From positions 1 to 8,813 of the forward strand of contig NZ_CAJPOU010000048.1 in the NCBI RefSeq assembly GCF_905372335.1: a stretch of DNA of 8,813 bases. The letters are read 5' to 3'. Made by a program: the position numbers and the translations under genes. The notes beneath the pieces were generated by a model. That model ran no database searches. It saw only the letters and a list, made by a program, of their open reading frames with translations, and was not told where the DNA came from. Source of the DNA: Streptococcus sp. A12. GTDB taxonomy: Bacteria; Bacillota; Bacilli; Lactobacillales; Streptococcaceae. This document shows positions 1 to 5,087 of the stretch, in pieces; position 1 is the stretch's first letter, and every line of letters begins with the position of its first letter.

Positions 1-2
1 AC

Positions 3-95
3 TATAAGGAAACTTTAAGCTTCCCGTCGTATACTAATATCATCATCAAAGACCTCCTAACTTTGAATGATAAAACTCCTAAAACTTTTTCATAA
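3..95 (+). CDS. 3' end of an unidentified gene, truncated by the window edge
   Basis: Thirty codons stay open in the frame starting at position 3 and end in tandem stops TAATAA (93-98). The other two plus-strand frames stop within the first 20 bases. The encoded tail is a plausible globular C-terminus ending NDKTPKTFS, and a strong intrinsic terminator begins about 13 bases after the stops, as expected for the end of a real transcription unit. I do not recognise the protein and the fragment is too short for a family call. The gene's start and most of its body lie to the left of this window. Chance openness over only 30 codons is the main alternative; the terminator placement is the best support. 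Confidence 0.5.
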   Translation, partial: YKETLSFPSYTNIIIKDLLTLNDKTPKTFS

Positions 96-110
96 TAATC
101 TCCCTATAAG

Positions 111-135
111 AGCCACCAAAACCGGTGGCTTTTTT
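111..135 (+). terminator. Intrinsic terminator before the ruvB region
   Basis: AGCCACC (111-117) pairs perfectly with GGTGGCT (124-130) around a six-base loop AAAACC, and the stem runs into six Ts (130-135). The T-run lies only on the plus strand's 3' side, so it terminates rightward transcription, most likely of the gene ending at 95. Confidence 0.85.
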
Positions 136-137
136 CT

Positions 138-233
138 ACGTACCTTAGCGAACGTGAGTGAGCTTAGGTATGTTGACGCAGTTCGAACGCTAGTGAGAAC
201 TACGATCCTTAAAAAGAAACAAGGTATTTTAAG
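138..233 (+). other. Array of three hairpins upstream of ruvB, possible structured RNA or repeat element
   Basis: Three hairpins follow each other. The first pairs 138-149 with 162-173 (11 of 12 positions including one G-T, one mismatch). The second pairs 177-184 with 197-204 (7 of 8). The third pairs CTTAAAA (208-214) with TTTTAAG (227-233). Each has a 12-base loop. The first two loops, GAACGTGAGTGA and GAACGCTAGTGA, can both fold as a tandem G-A mismatch, two base pairs (AC/GT) and a GNNA tetraloop (GTGA or GCTA). Two unrelated stems carrying the same tip points to selection on RNA or hairpin structure or to a duplicated repeat unit. I recall similar sequence between genes in other streptococci but cannot verify it. 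It lies downstream of the terminator at 111-135 and I see no promoter of its own, so whether it is transcribed is unknown. The strand is assigned arbitrarily as that of ruvB. Confidence 0.5.
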
Positions 234-290
234 AGGAAAATCGCTTTCTAACACCCAATAATCAATAATTAGTAATATCCTAAATAGAAT

Positions 291-305
291 ATGATTTAAA
301 ATCAT
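291..305. repeat. 15-base perfect palindrome upstream of the ruvB promoter
   Basis: ATGATTTAAAATCAT has perfect seven-base arms around a central A. It ends about 20 bases upstream of the ruvB -10 box, just before where a -35 element would sit, so it could be a protein-binding site. In AT-rich DNA it could also be chance; no known operator consensus was recognised. Confidence 0.35.
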
Positions 306-322
306 CAGGAGGCATCATTTTT

Positions 323-331
323 TGCTATAAT
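323..331 (+). promoter_or_regulatory. Extended -10 promoter of ruvB
   Basis: TGCTATAAT is a perfect extended -10 element (TGnTATAAT). No good -35 hexamer lies 16-18 bases upstream, which is common when the TG extension is present. Normal spacing puts transcription start at about 337-339, at or within two bases of the ruvB ATG (339), implying a leaderless or nearly leaderless mRNA. Confidence 0.75.
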
Positions 332-338
332 AGACTGT

Positions 339-1337
339 ATGAGTAGAATTTTAGACAATGAAATCATGGGCGATGAACAGGCCGTTGAACGGACGCTACG
401 CCCGCAATATTTACATGAATATATTGGTCAAGATAAGGTTAAAGACCAGCTAAAAATCTTTATCGAGGCAGCCAAGCTTCGGGATGAGGCGCTGGATCAT
501 GTCCTTCTTTTTGGCCCTCCGGGACTAGGGAAGACTACGATGGCTTTTGTCATTGCCAATGAACTGGGCGTCAATCTAAAGCAGACTTCCGGTCCTGTCA
601 TTGAAAAGGCTGGTGATTTGGTAGCTATCCTCAATGATCTAGAGCCAGGCGATGTTCTCTTTATCGATGAAATCCACCGTCTTCCTATGTCAGTCGAAGA
701 AGTACTATACAGCGCCATGGAAGATTTTTACATCGACATCATGATTGGTGTTGGCGAGACCAGCCGGAGTGTCCATCTGGATCTTCCTCCCTTTACCTTG
801 ATTGGTGCGACGACTCGAGCTGGGATGCTGTCCAATCCCTTGCGCGCTCGCTTTGGAATTACCGGTCATATGGAATACTACGAGCAAGATGATCTGACAG
901 AGATTGTCGAGCGGACCGCCGAGATTTTTGAGATGGAGATTACCCACGAGGCTGCCGAGGAGCTTTCTCTTCGTAGTCGGGGGACTCCTCGGATTGCCAA
1001 CCGTTTGCTGAAGCGGGTGCGTGATTTTGCCCAGATTATGGGCGATGGCTTGATTGACGATACCATTACCGACAAGGCCCTCTCTATGCTAGATGTGGAC
1101 CATGAAGGACTGGACTATGTCGATCAAAAGATCCTGAGGACCATGATTGAGATGTACGGTGGCGGCCCGGTTGGCCTTGGGACTCTATCGGTCAATATTG
1201 CCGAAGAGCGAGAGACCGTAGAAGATATGTATGAGCCTTACTTGATTCAGAAAGGCTTTATCATGCGGACCCGGACAGGGCGCGTGGCGACCCGCAAGGC
1301 TTATGAACACCTGGGTTATCCCTACAATGGAGACTAG
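339..1337 (+). CDS. ruvB: Holliday junction branch migration helicase RuvB
   Basis: RuvB is the hexameric AAA+ motor that, with RuvA, drives branch migration of Holliday junctions during recombinational repair in the cytoplasm. At 332 residues it has full family length. Walker A GPPGLGKTT is at about residues 59-67, Walker B with DEIH at 110-113, sensor 1 GATTR at 156-160, a probable arginine finger in RARFG near 169-173, and sensor 2 in GTPRIANR near 215-222. The C-terminal winged-helix domain carries the DNA-contacting GFIMRTRTGR near 306-315. The start ATG gives the N-terminus MSRILDNEIM that I recall for streptococcal RuvB. No ribosome binding site lies at normal distance: an AGGAGG at 307-312 is about 26 bases away and upstream of the -10 box. 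The next in-frame Met (residue 10) also lacks one, so leaderless translation from 339 is the best reading. The next gene follows after six bases. Confidence 0.97.
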   Translation: MSRILDNEIMGDEQAVERTLRPQYLHEYIGQDKVKDQLKIFIEAAKLRDEALDHVLLFGPPGLGKTTMAFVIANELGVNLKQTSGPVIEKAGDLVAILNDLEPGDVLFIDEIHRLPMSVEEVLYSAMEDFYIDIMIGVGETSRSVHLDLPPFTLIGATTRAGMLSNPLRARFGITGHMEYYEQDDLTEIVERTAEIFEMEITHEAAEELSLRSRGTPRIANRLLKRVRDFAQIMGDGLIDDTITDKALSMLDVDHEGLDYVDQKILRTMIEMYGGGPVGLGTLSVNIAEERETVEDMYEPYLIQKGFIMRTRTGRVATRKAYEHLGYPYNGD

Positions 1338-1343
1338 AAGAAG

Positions 1344-1910
1344 ATGCTAACGGAAAAAGCGATAGTAGAGCAAATCCAAGCGGATCAAGAGATGATGACT
1401 GTCTTGGCCATTATTCGGGATCTCAACCTGGCAGACGCTTGGCTTGCAGCTGGTGCGGTGCGCAATTTCGTCTGGAACCAGCTCTCTGGCAGATCAGGAT
1501 TTGACGCGTCGACAGATCTGGATCTGGTCTTTTATGACCCTACGATGAGCTATGAGGAGACTCTGCAGATCGAGCAGGAGTTAAAAAAGACCTATCCTCA
1601 GTACGCTTGGGAAGTGAAGAATCAAGTCTATATGCACCAGCATAGTCCGGGGACGGCTCCTTATCGCAGTGCTTGTGACGCGGTTTCTAAATACCCCGAG
1701 CAGTGTACAGCAATTGCAGTTCGCCTAAGGAAAGATGGTCAGCTAGAGCTCTTTCTCCCCTATGGGACAAGGGATATCGAAGATTTCATCGTTCAGCCGA
1801 CTCTACATTTTTTAGCCAGTCCCGAGCGTTTGGCGGTTTATACAGAGCGTATGCGAAAGAAAGATTGGAAACGAAAATGGCTATCCCTTCAGATCATCCT
1901 GCCTGAATAA
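1344..1910 (+). CDS. Nucleotidyltransferase family protein (PF06042/DUF925-like)
   Basis: This 188-residue cytoplasmic protein looks like the NTP_transf_6 group of the polymerase-beta-type nucleotidyltransferases, whose substrate is unknown. Visible marks are GAVRNFVW at about residues 37-44, the paired acids in STDLDLVFYD (D58 and D60, likely metal ligands), WEVKNQVYMH near 89-98, CTAIAVRL near 121-128 and PYGTRDIEDFIVQPT near 139-153. The C-terminus is basic (RMRKKDWKRKW). The gene starts six bases after ruvB. Its likely ribosome binding site, GGAG at 1329-1332, lies inside the last codons of ruvB, which suggests translational coupling. A terminator follows directly. I do not recall this gene after ruvB in S. 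pneumoniae or group A Streptococcus, so it may be lineage-specific. The nucleotidyltransferase fold is fairly sure; the substrate and any link to RuvB are not known. Confidence 0.82.
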   Translation: MLTEKAIVEQIQADQEMMTVLAIIRDLNLADAWLAAGAVRNFVWNQLSGRSGFDASTDLDLVFYDPTMSYEETLQIEQELKKTYPQYAWEVKNQVYMHQHSPGTAPYRSACDAVSKYPEQCTAIAVRLRKDGQLELFLPYGTRDIEDFIVQPTLHFLASPERLAVYTERMRKKDWKRKWLSLQIILPE

Positions 1911-1916
1911 AAAAAG

Positions 1917-1952
1917 AAAGTCAGCCCACCTCAACGATGGACAGGCTTTTTT
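1917..1952 (+). terminator. Intrinsic terminator of the ruvB unit
   Basis: Positions 1917-1928 pair with 1938-1949 at 10 of 12 positions (one G-T, two mismatches) around a nine-base loop CCTCAACGA. The right arm runs into six Ts (1947-1952). It sits seven bases after the stop codon of the nucleotidyltransferase gene. Confidence 0.75.
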
Positions 1953-1963
1953 CGTCTTGCCTC

Positions 1964-1993
1964 AAAAATATAATTTTAGCAGATTATATTTTT
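1964..1993. repeat. AT-rich perfect inverted repeat at the tyrosine phosphatase promoter
   Basis: AAAAATATAA (1964-1973) is the exact reverse complement of TTATATTTTT (1984-1993), with a ten-base spacer. The right arm covers the expected -35 position of the promoter at 2003-2011. It could be an operator, an UP-like element or simply AT-rich DNA; no regulator is assigned. Confidence 0.45.
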
Positions 1994-2002
1994 CTTACAT
2001 TC

Positions 2003-2011
2003 TGTTATAAT
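2003..2011 (+). promoter_or_regulatory. Extended -10 promoter of the phosphatase-MORN-acyltransferase unit
   Basis: TGTTATAAT matches the extended -10 consensus TGnTATAAT. There is no clear -35 hexamer. Start of transcription is expected near 2017-2019, within or just before the ribosome binding site GGAGG (2017-2021), so the leader would be only about ten bases long. Confidence 0.7.
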
Positions 2012-2028
2012 AGAAAGGAGGTGCTGTC

Positions 2029-2451
2029 ATGAAAAAAATCGTATTTGTGTGTTTAGGAAATATTTGTCGGAGCCCCATGGCGGAATTTGTCATGAAGGAC
2101 TTGACCAACCAGTATGAGATTGAAAGTCGTGCTACATCTAACTGGGAGCACGGGAACCCTATTCACCAAGGGACTCAAAAGATTTTTCGCAGTCATGGCG
2201 TGCCCTATGATGCATCTAAAACATCCCTTCAAATCAGTGACCAAGATTTTCGTACCTTTGATCTGATCTTAGGAATGGATGAGAACAATGTAGCTGACCT
2301 CAAACGAATGGCACCTCCTGGAACAGAGCACAAGATTCATCTCTTTGCAGGAGAAAGTGTTCCAGATCCATGGTACACAGGAGATTTCGAAGAGACCTAT
2401 CGCCGTGTTCTAGCTGGTTGTCAAGAGTGGTTGGATCGATTAGAAGATTAG
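2029..2451 (+). CDS. Low-molecular-weight protein tyrosine phosphatase
   Basis: This 140-residue cytoplasmic enzyme removes phosphate from phosphotyrosine. The CX5RS P-loop reads CLGNICRS at residues 8-15 (nucleophile C8, R14), and the general-acid loop reads PDPWYTG at 112-118 (D113). Length and both motifs match the LMW-PTP family, so it should be active. A strong site AAAGGAGG (2014-2021) lies seven bases before the ATG. It heads a three-gene unit with the MORN protein and the acyltransferase; no terminator separates it from the next gene 57 bases on. In group A Streptococcus the equivalent gene, as I recall, encodes the phosphatase called SP-PTP in the same neighbourhood. Partner kinase and substrates cannot be read from the sequence. 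It is not next to a capsule locus, unlike many Wzb-type phosphatases. Confidence 0.95.
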   Translation: MKKIVFVCLGNICRSPMAEFVMKDLTNQYEIESRATSNWEHGNPIHQGTQKIFRSHGVPYDASKTSLQISDQDFRTFDLILGMDENNVADLKRMAPPGTEHKIHLFAGESVPDPWYTGDFEETYRRVLAGCQEWLDRLED

Positions 2452-2508
2452 TTTCGGACTGGCTCCTGAAATGAGTAACCGGCTGAAGATAAAAAGAATG
2501 AACAGAGT

Positions 2509-2922
2509 ATGGAAAAAATAAAAGAATTATTTGAGACCTATAAGGTCTATGTTACGAGAGAGAATATTGAACGATTGTCCTTGGGGATTATTGTTCTGTC
2601 TGCTTTGTGGGTATTTCTTTCCTCCATTCCTTTCGGAGGTGTATTGACCCTCGATAAGGGAGCTATTCGCTATGACGGAAGTGTCGTCCGAGGTAAGATG
2701 AATGGCCAAGGGACGGTGACTTTTGAGAATGGGGACACCTACAAGGGCAATTTTGTCAATGGGACCTTTAGTGGTTATGGAACCTTTACAGCCAAGGCTG
2801 GCTGGAAATATGAAGGTGAATTTGTCAATGGCCAACCAGAAGGCCAGGGAACCTTGACGACAGAACAAAATGTCGTTTATAAGGGAACGTTTAAACAAGG
2901 AATTTATCAAAATGCGAATTAA
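2509..2922 (+). CDS. Membrane-anchored MORN-repeat protein
   Basis: A 137-residue protein with an N-terminal segment of about 23 mixed-charge residues, one membrane span at about 24-43 (LSLGIIVLSALWVFLSSIPF), then MORN repeats. Repeat units begin at Y55 (YDG), Y78 (YKG), Y101 (YEG) and Y124 (YKG), an exact 23-residue period, each with a G-x-G-T/Y-G-T-type centre; the fourth is cut short by the C-terminus. MORN repeats form elongated beta-hairpin sheets used in protein or lipid contacts; no enzymatic residues are visible. The repeat domain may face outward with the N-terminus inside, but the charge balance does not decide this. Its ribosome binding site is weak (only AGAG close to the ATG), suggesting dependence on upstream translation. 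Its last 11 bases overlap the start of the acyltransferase gene, which suggests coupled synthesis and perhaps a shared complex; that role is inference. Confidence 0.88.
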   Translation: MEKIKELFETYKVYVTRENIERLSLGIIVLSALWVFLSSIPFGGVLTLDKGAIRYDGSVVRGKMNGQGTVTFENGDTYKGNFVNGTFSGYGTFTAKAGWKYEGEFVNGQPEGQGTLTTEQNVVYKGTFKQGIYQNAN

Positions 2923-4729
2923 ATGGTTTTCATTGGTACGGATAACGGGACTTCTTCTCGTTCTTCTCTACCATTTCTTTCAAAAAGTTTTTCCTGGTGG
3001 ATTTATTGGAGTCGATATCTTCTTTACTTTCTCAGGATTTTTGATCACGGCTCTGCTGATCGATGAGTTTGCCCGTCATCAAAAGATTGATCTCAAGGGC
3101 TTCCTTAGACGACGCTTCTACCGGATTGTCCCTCCTTTAGTCTTTATGGTCTTGCTGGTCATGCCTTTTACCTTCTTGGTCAGACGAGACTTTATTGCTG
3201 GGATTGGGACGCAGATTGCAGCCGTTTTTGGCTTTGTGACCAACTTCTATGAGATGTTAAGTGGCGGAAGTTACGAAAGTCAGTTCATCCCTCATCTTTT
3301 CATTCATACTTGGAGTTTGGCTCTTGAAGTTCATTACTACGTCCTCTGGGCGCTCTTGGCTTGGTTTTTGGGTAAAAAAGCTAAATCAGTTGGCCAATAT
3401 AGAGGCTATATCTTCCTATCTTCGACAGGTCTCTTTTTGGTGACCTTCCTGACCTTCTTTGTCGGAGCGCTGGTCACCAAGAATTTGTCCAATGTCTACT
3501 TTTCTAGTATCGCTCACGTCTTTCCTTTCTTTGTGGGGAGTGCTTTAGCGACAGTGACAGGGATTACAACGACCAGCCCAAATCTTACTCAATTAGTGAA
3601 GAAGCTATCTCTACAGAAGACGTTAGCGATTTTAGCGGGTGCTTTTCTAGTTTTATTGGTCTTGACCTTTATCCTTCCCTTTGATAGTGTTTGGACCTAT
3701 TTATTTGGCTTTTTAGTAGCAACTCTTGCTGCATCTGTGATGATTGTGATGACGCGTGTCCTTCATGAAAAGACACCAGATCAGAAAGAACCAGCAGTTA
3801 TTACCTTTATTGCAGATACAAGTTATGGGGTTTATCTCTTCCACTGGCCATTTTACATCATCTTTTCTCAATTAATGACCAATGGATGGGCTTCTCTATT
3901 AACAGCGCTTGTATCCTTTAGTCTTGCTGCCTTGAGTTTCTATATTATTGAACCAACCTTGGCTGGACGTGAACCGAAGATTTTTGGGATCTCGATGGAT
4001 CTCAGAAGTTTCACGAAACCACTCTTTTACAGCGCGATTCCCTTGACCTTGCTCATGTTTGGGATTGCACTCTTTGCGCCACGCGTCGGAGCCTTTGATG
4101 AAAACCTGATTACCGAAGGGCTTCATCAATCCGACAGCAAGATGCAAATCACGCGTGCCCAAGTTGACAATGCTTCAGCAACTTCCTACAATGTATCAGA
4201 TGGCGTGACCATGATCGGAGATTCTGTAAACCTCCGGGCATCAGATTATCTGAAACAAGTTCTGCCAGATATCCAACTAGATGCTTTGGTGAGTCGCAAT
4301 CTAGACTCAGGCTTAAAAGTATATGAAACAGATATTGCCAATAGAGTCTTACTCAAGAACGTGGTAATCGCACTTGGAACCAACTCTTCTAATAATTATC
4401 AAGAATTGTTGGATAAGTTTGTTCAAGAATTACCAAAAGGACATCGCTTAATCTTTGTGACCCCATATGATGGGCGTGAAGCCAATGATAACAATAGCGT
4501 TACCGTTCAGACTCGACAGTATCAGCTGGAATTGGCTAAAAAATATGACTATGTCTATGTAGCAGACTGGTACCAAGTGGCTGTCGATAATCCAGAGATT
4601 TGGGCTGGAACGGATAATGTCCACTTTGGTTTAGAATCAGATGGTTCCATCGATGTTGGAGGAAACCTGTATGCCAACGTCGTGAAAGAAGCAGTTGATC
4701 AAGCCAATCAGGGGCCGGTTAAACCGTAA
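2912..4729 (+). CDS. OatA-like membrane O-acyltransferase with SGNH domain
   Basis: The protein (605 residues from the chosen start) has the two-part layout of peptidoglycan O-acetyltransferase OatA. First comes an Acyl_transf_3 (PF01757) membrane domain with 10-12 spans up to about residue 388. It includes the early YHFF histidine (H21), GFIGVDIFFTFSGFLI near 31-46, RRFYRIVPP near 67-75 and HTWSLALEVHYY near 132-143. An extracytoplasmic SGNH hydrolase-like domain follows, with GDS at 436-438 (nucleophile S438), GTN at 489-491 and D568-x-x-H571. Known family members move acetyl groups across the membrane and attach them to cell-wall or other glycans; which polymer is acetylated here is not shown. 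I chose ATG 2912 because AAGGA (2897-2901) lies ten bases before it and MRIKWFSLVRITGLL begins right at the first span. An upstream in-frame ATG at 2870 would add 14 polar residues and a longer overlap with the MORN gene. Confidence 0.9.
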   Translation: MRIKWFSLVRITGLLLVLLYHFFQKVFPGGFIGVDIFFTFSGFLITALLIDEFARHQKIDLKGFLRRRFYRIVPPLVFMVLLVMPFTFLVRRDFIAGIGTQIAAVFGFVTNFYEMLSGGSYESQFIPHLFIHTWSLALEVHYYVLWALLAWFLGKKAKSVGQYRGYIFLSSTGLFLVTFLTFFVGALVTKNLSNVYFSSIAHVFPFFVGSALATVTGITTTSPNLTQLVKKLSLQKTLAILAGAFLVLLVLTFILPFDSVWTYLFGFLVATLAASVMIVMTRVLHEKTPDQKEPAVITFIADTSYGVYLFHWPFYIIFSQLMTNGWASLLTALVSFSLAALSFYIIEPTLAGREPKIFGISMDLRSFTKPLFYSAIPLTLLMFGIALFAPRVGAFDENLITEGLHQSDSKMQITRAQVDNASATSYNVSDGVTMIGDSVNLRASDYLKQVLPDIQLDALVSRNLDSGLKVYETDIANRVLLKNVVIALGTNSSNNYQELLDKFVQELPKGHRLIFVTPYDGREANDNNSVTVQTRQYQLELAKKYDYVYVADWYQVAVDNPEIWAGTDNVHFGLESDGSIDVGGNLYANVVKEAVDQANQGPVKP

Positions 4730-4731
4730 AA

Positions 4732-4786
4732 TTTACTATATGATTTAAGCAATTTTCACTTGAAGAAAATTGCTTTATTTAGTAAA
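4732..4786 (+). terminator. Hairpin closing the acyltransferase unit
   Basis: AAGCAATTTTC (4747-4757) pairs perfectly with GAAAATTGCTT (4765-4775) around a seven-base loop. An outer pair TTTACTA (4732-4738) with TAGTAAA (4780-4786) can extend it. The downstream tract is T-rich (TTTATTT) but interrupted, so termination may be partial. Confidence 0.6.
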
Positions 4787-4789
4787 ATT

Positions 4790-4805
4790 AAGAAAACGCT
4801 TACAA
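4790..4805. promoter_or_regulatory. Candidate cre (CcpA) site upstream of adhE
   Basis: AAGAAAACGCTTACAA fits the cre consensus WTGNAARCGNWWNCAW at all but one defined position (A instead of T at the second base). It lies about 190 bases before the predicted adhE start of transcription, far for simple repression, so it may act from a distance or be fortuitous. Carbon-catabolite control of adhE is reported in streptococci, as I recall. Confidence 0.5.
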
Positions 4806-4830
4806 AATTGCGTGAAAATATTTGTTTGTG

Positions 4831-4869
4831 AAATTGAAGTGCGTTCTCAAAAAATTCCTTCAATTTTTT
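4831..4869 (+). other. Hairpin with T-run in the adhE upstream region, possible second terminator
   Basis: AAATTGAAG (4831-4839) is the exact reverse complement of CTTCAATTT (4858-4866), with an 18-base spacer, and the right arm runs into six Ts (4864-4869). It could terminate read-through from the acyltransferase unit or a short RNA. The long loop weakens the call. Confidence 0.4.
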
Positions 4870-4907
4870 CTTGAAAATACTCCTGTATAGAAGGAGAAGG
4901 AGGGTTC

Positions 4908-4922
4908 ATGGAAAAAAGTTAA
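4908..4922 (+). other. Four-codon minigene (MEKS) with a strong ribosome binding site
   Basis: AAGGAGGG (4897-4904) precedes an ATG that opens a reading frame of only four codons, stopped by TAA at 4920-4922. The spacing of three bases is very tight. It lies upstream of the adhE promoter, so it would be translated only on transcripts entering from further left. It may be a chance purine-rich run, but it is the strongest ribosome binding match in the region. Confidence 0.25.
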
Positions 4923-4930
4923 AAAAAATC

Positions 4931-4950
4931 TTTGTGAAACTATTTACAAA
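4931..4950. promoter_or_regulatory. Rex-like operator 1 at the adhE promoter
   Basis: TTTGTGAAACTATTTACAAA is a near-perfect inverted repeat: TTTGTGAA against TTTACAAA, seven of eight paired, around ACTA. It resembles the Rex consensus TTGTGAAnnnnTTCACAA. Its right half overlaps the -35 hexamer TTTACA (4943-4948), so a bound NADH-sensing Rex repressor would block RNA polymerase. Confidence 0.75.
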
Positions 4951-4971
4951 TTTTCTAAAATAGAGTACAAT
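4943..4971 (+). promoter_or_regulatory. adhE promoter
   Basis: TTTACA (4943-4948) and TACAAT (4966-4971) are separated by an ideal 17 bases, each one base from consensus. Transcription should start near 4978, giving a leader of about 110 bases. Confidence 0.75.
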
Positions 4972-4975
4972 AATA

Positions 4976-4993
4976 TTGTGAAAAAATTAACAA
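4976..4993. promoter_or_regulatory. Rex-like operator 2 at the adhE transcription start
   Basis: TTGTGAAAAAATTAACAA pairs TTGTGAA with TTAACAA at six of seven positions around AAAA, again fitting the Rex pattern. It spans the predicted start of transcription. With operator 1 it brackets the -10 box, the centres lying about 44 bases (roughly four helical turns) apart. Confidence 0.65.
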
Positions 4994-5072
4994 ATCGAAA
5001 TTTCTTACACTATTCTTGAAAGTTTCTGAAAACAGGAAAAAGTTCCGGAAAAGGATAAGGGTTTCAAACATT

Positions 5073-5077
5073 GGAGG
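5073..5077 (+). promoter_or_regulatory. Ribosome binding site that fixes the adhE start
   Basis: GGAGG lies ten bases before ATG 5088. The reading frame is open further upstream to a TTG at 5016, but that codon has no ribosome binding site. The extra 24 residues would be basic and unlike the AdhE N-terminus, so 5088 is the start. Confidence 0.9.
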
Positions 5078-5087
5078 AAAGCATCAA

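Noticed and set aside
2..46. 14-codon minus-strand reading frame (MMILVYDGKLKVSL) preceded by AGGAGG
   Set aside because: The ribosome binding match is good, but the frame is antisense to the more plausible plus-strand gene end and I see no minus-strand promoter. The CCTCCT on the plus strand is explained as codons of that gene.
67..261. 64-codon plus-strand reading frame upstream of ruvB
   Set aside because: It runs through the terminator and the hairpin array, overlaps the end of the preceding frame, and its ATG has no ribosome binding site. Any conservation is better explained by the DNA/RNA structure.
2527..2910. 127-codon minus-strand reading frame opposite the MORN gene
   Set aside because: It mirrors a convincing repeat protein on the plus strand, resembles no family I know and has no promoter or ribosome binding support.
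2870..2911. Upstream ATG start for the acyltransferase
   Set aside because: It lies deep in the MORN gene and adds 14 polar residues before the first membrane span. ATG 2912 has AAGGA ten bases upstream.
4824..4835. Third Rex-like sequence upstream of adhE (TTTGTGAAAT half-site)
   Set aside because: The left half matches but nothing like TTnACAA follows at the right spacing.
4834..4849. Possible second cre site on the minus strand upstream of adhE (TTGAGAACG half)
   Set aside because: Only one half resembles cre; the other half misses several defined positions.
5016..5087. Upstream TTG start extending AdhE by 24 residues
   Set aside because: There is no ribosome binding site at the TTG and the added residues are unlike AdhE N-termini, while ATG 5088 has GGAGG at good spacing and gives the expected 883 residues.
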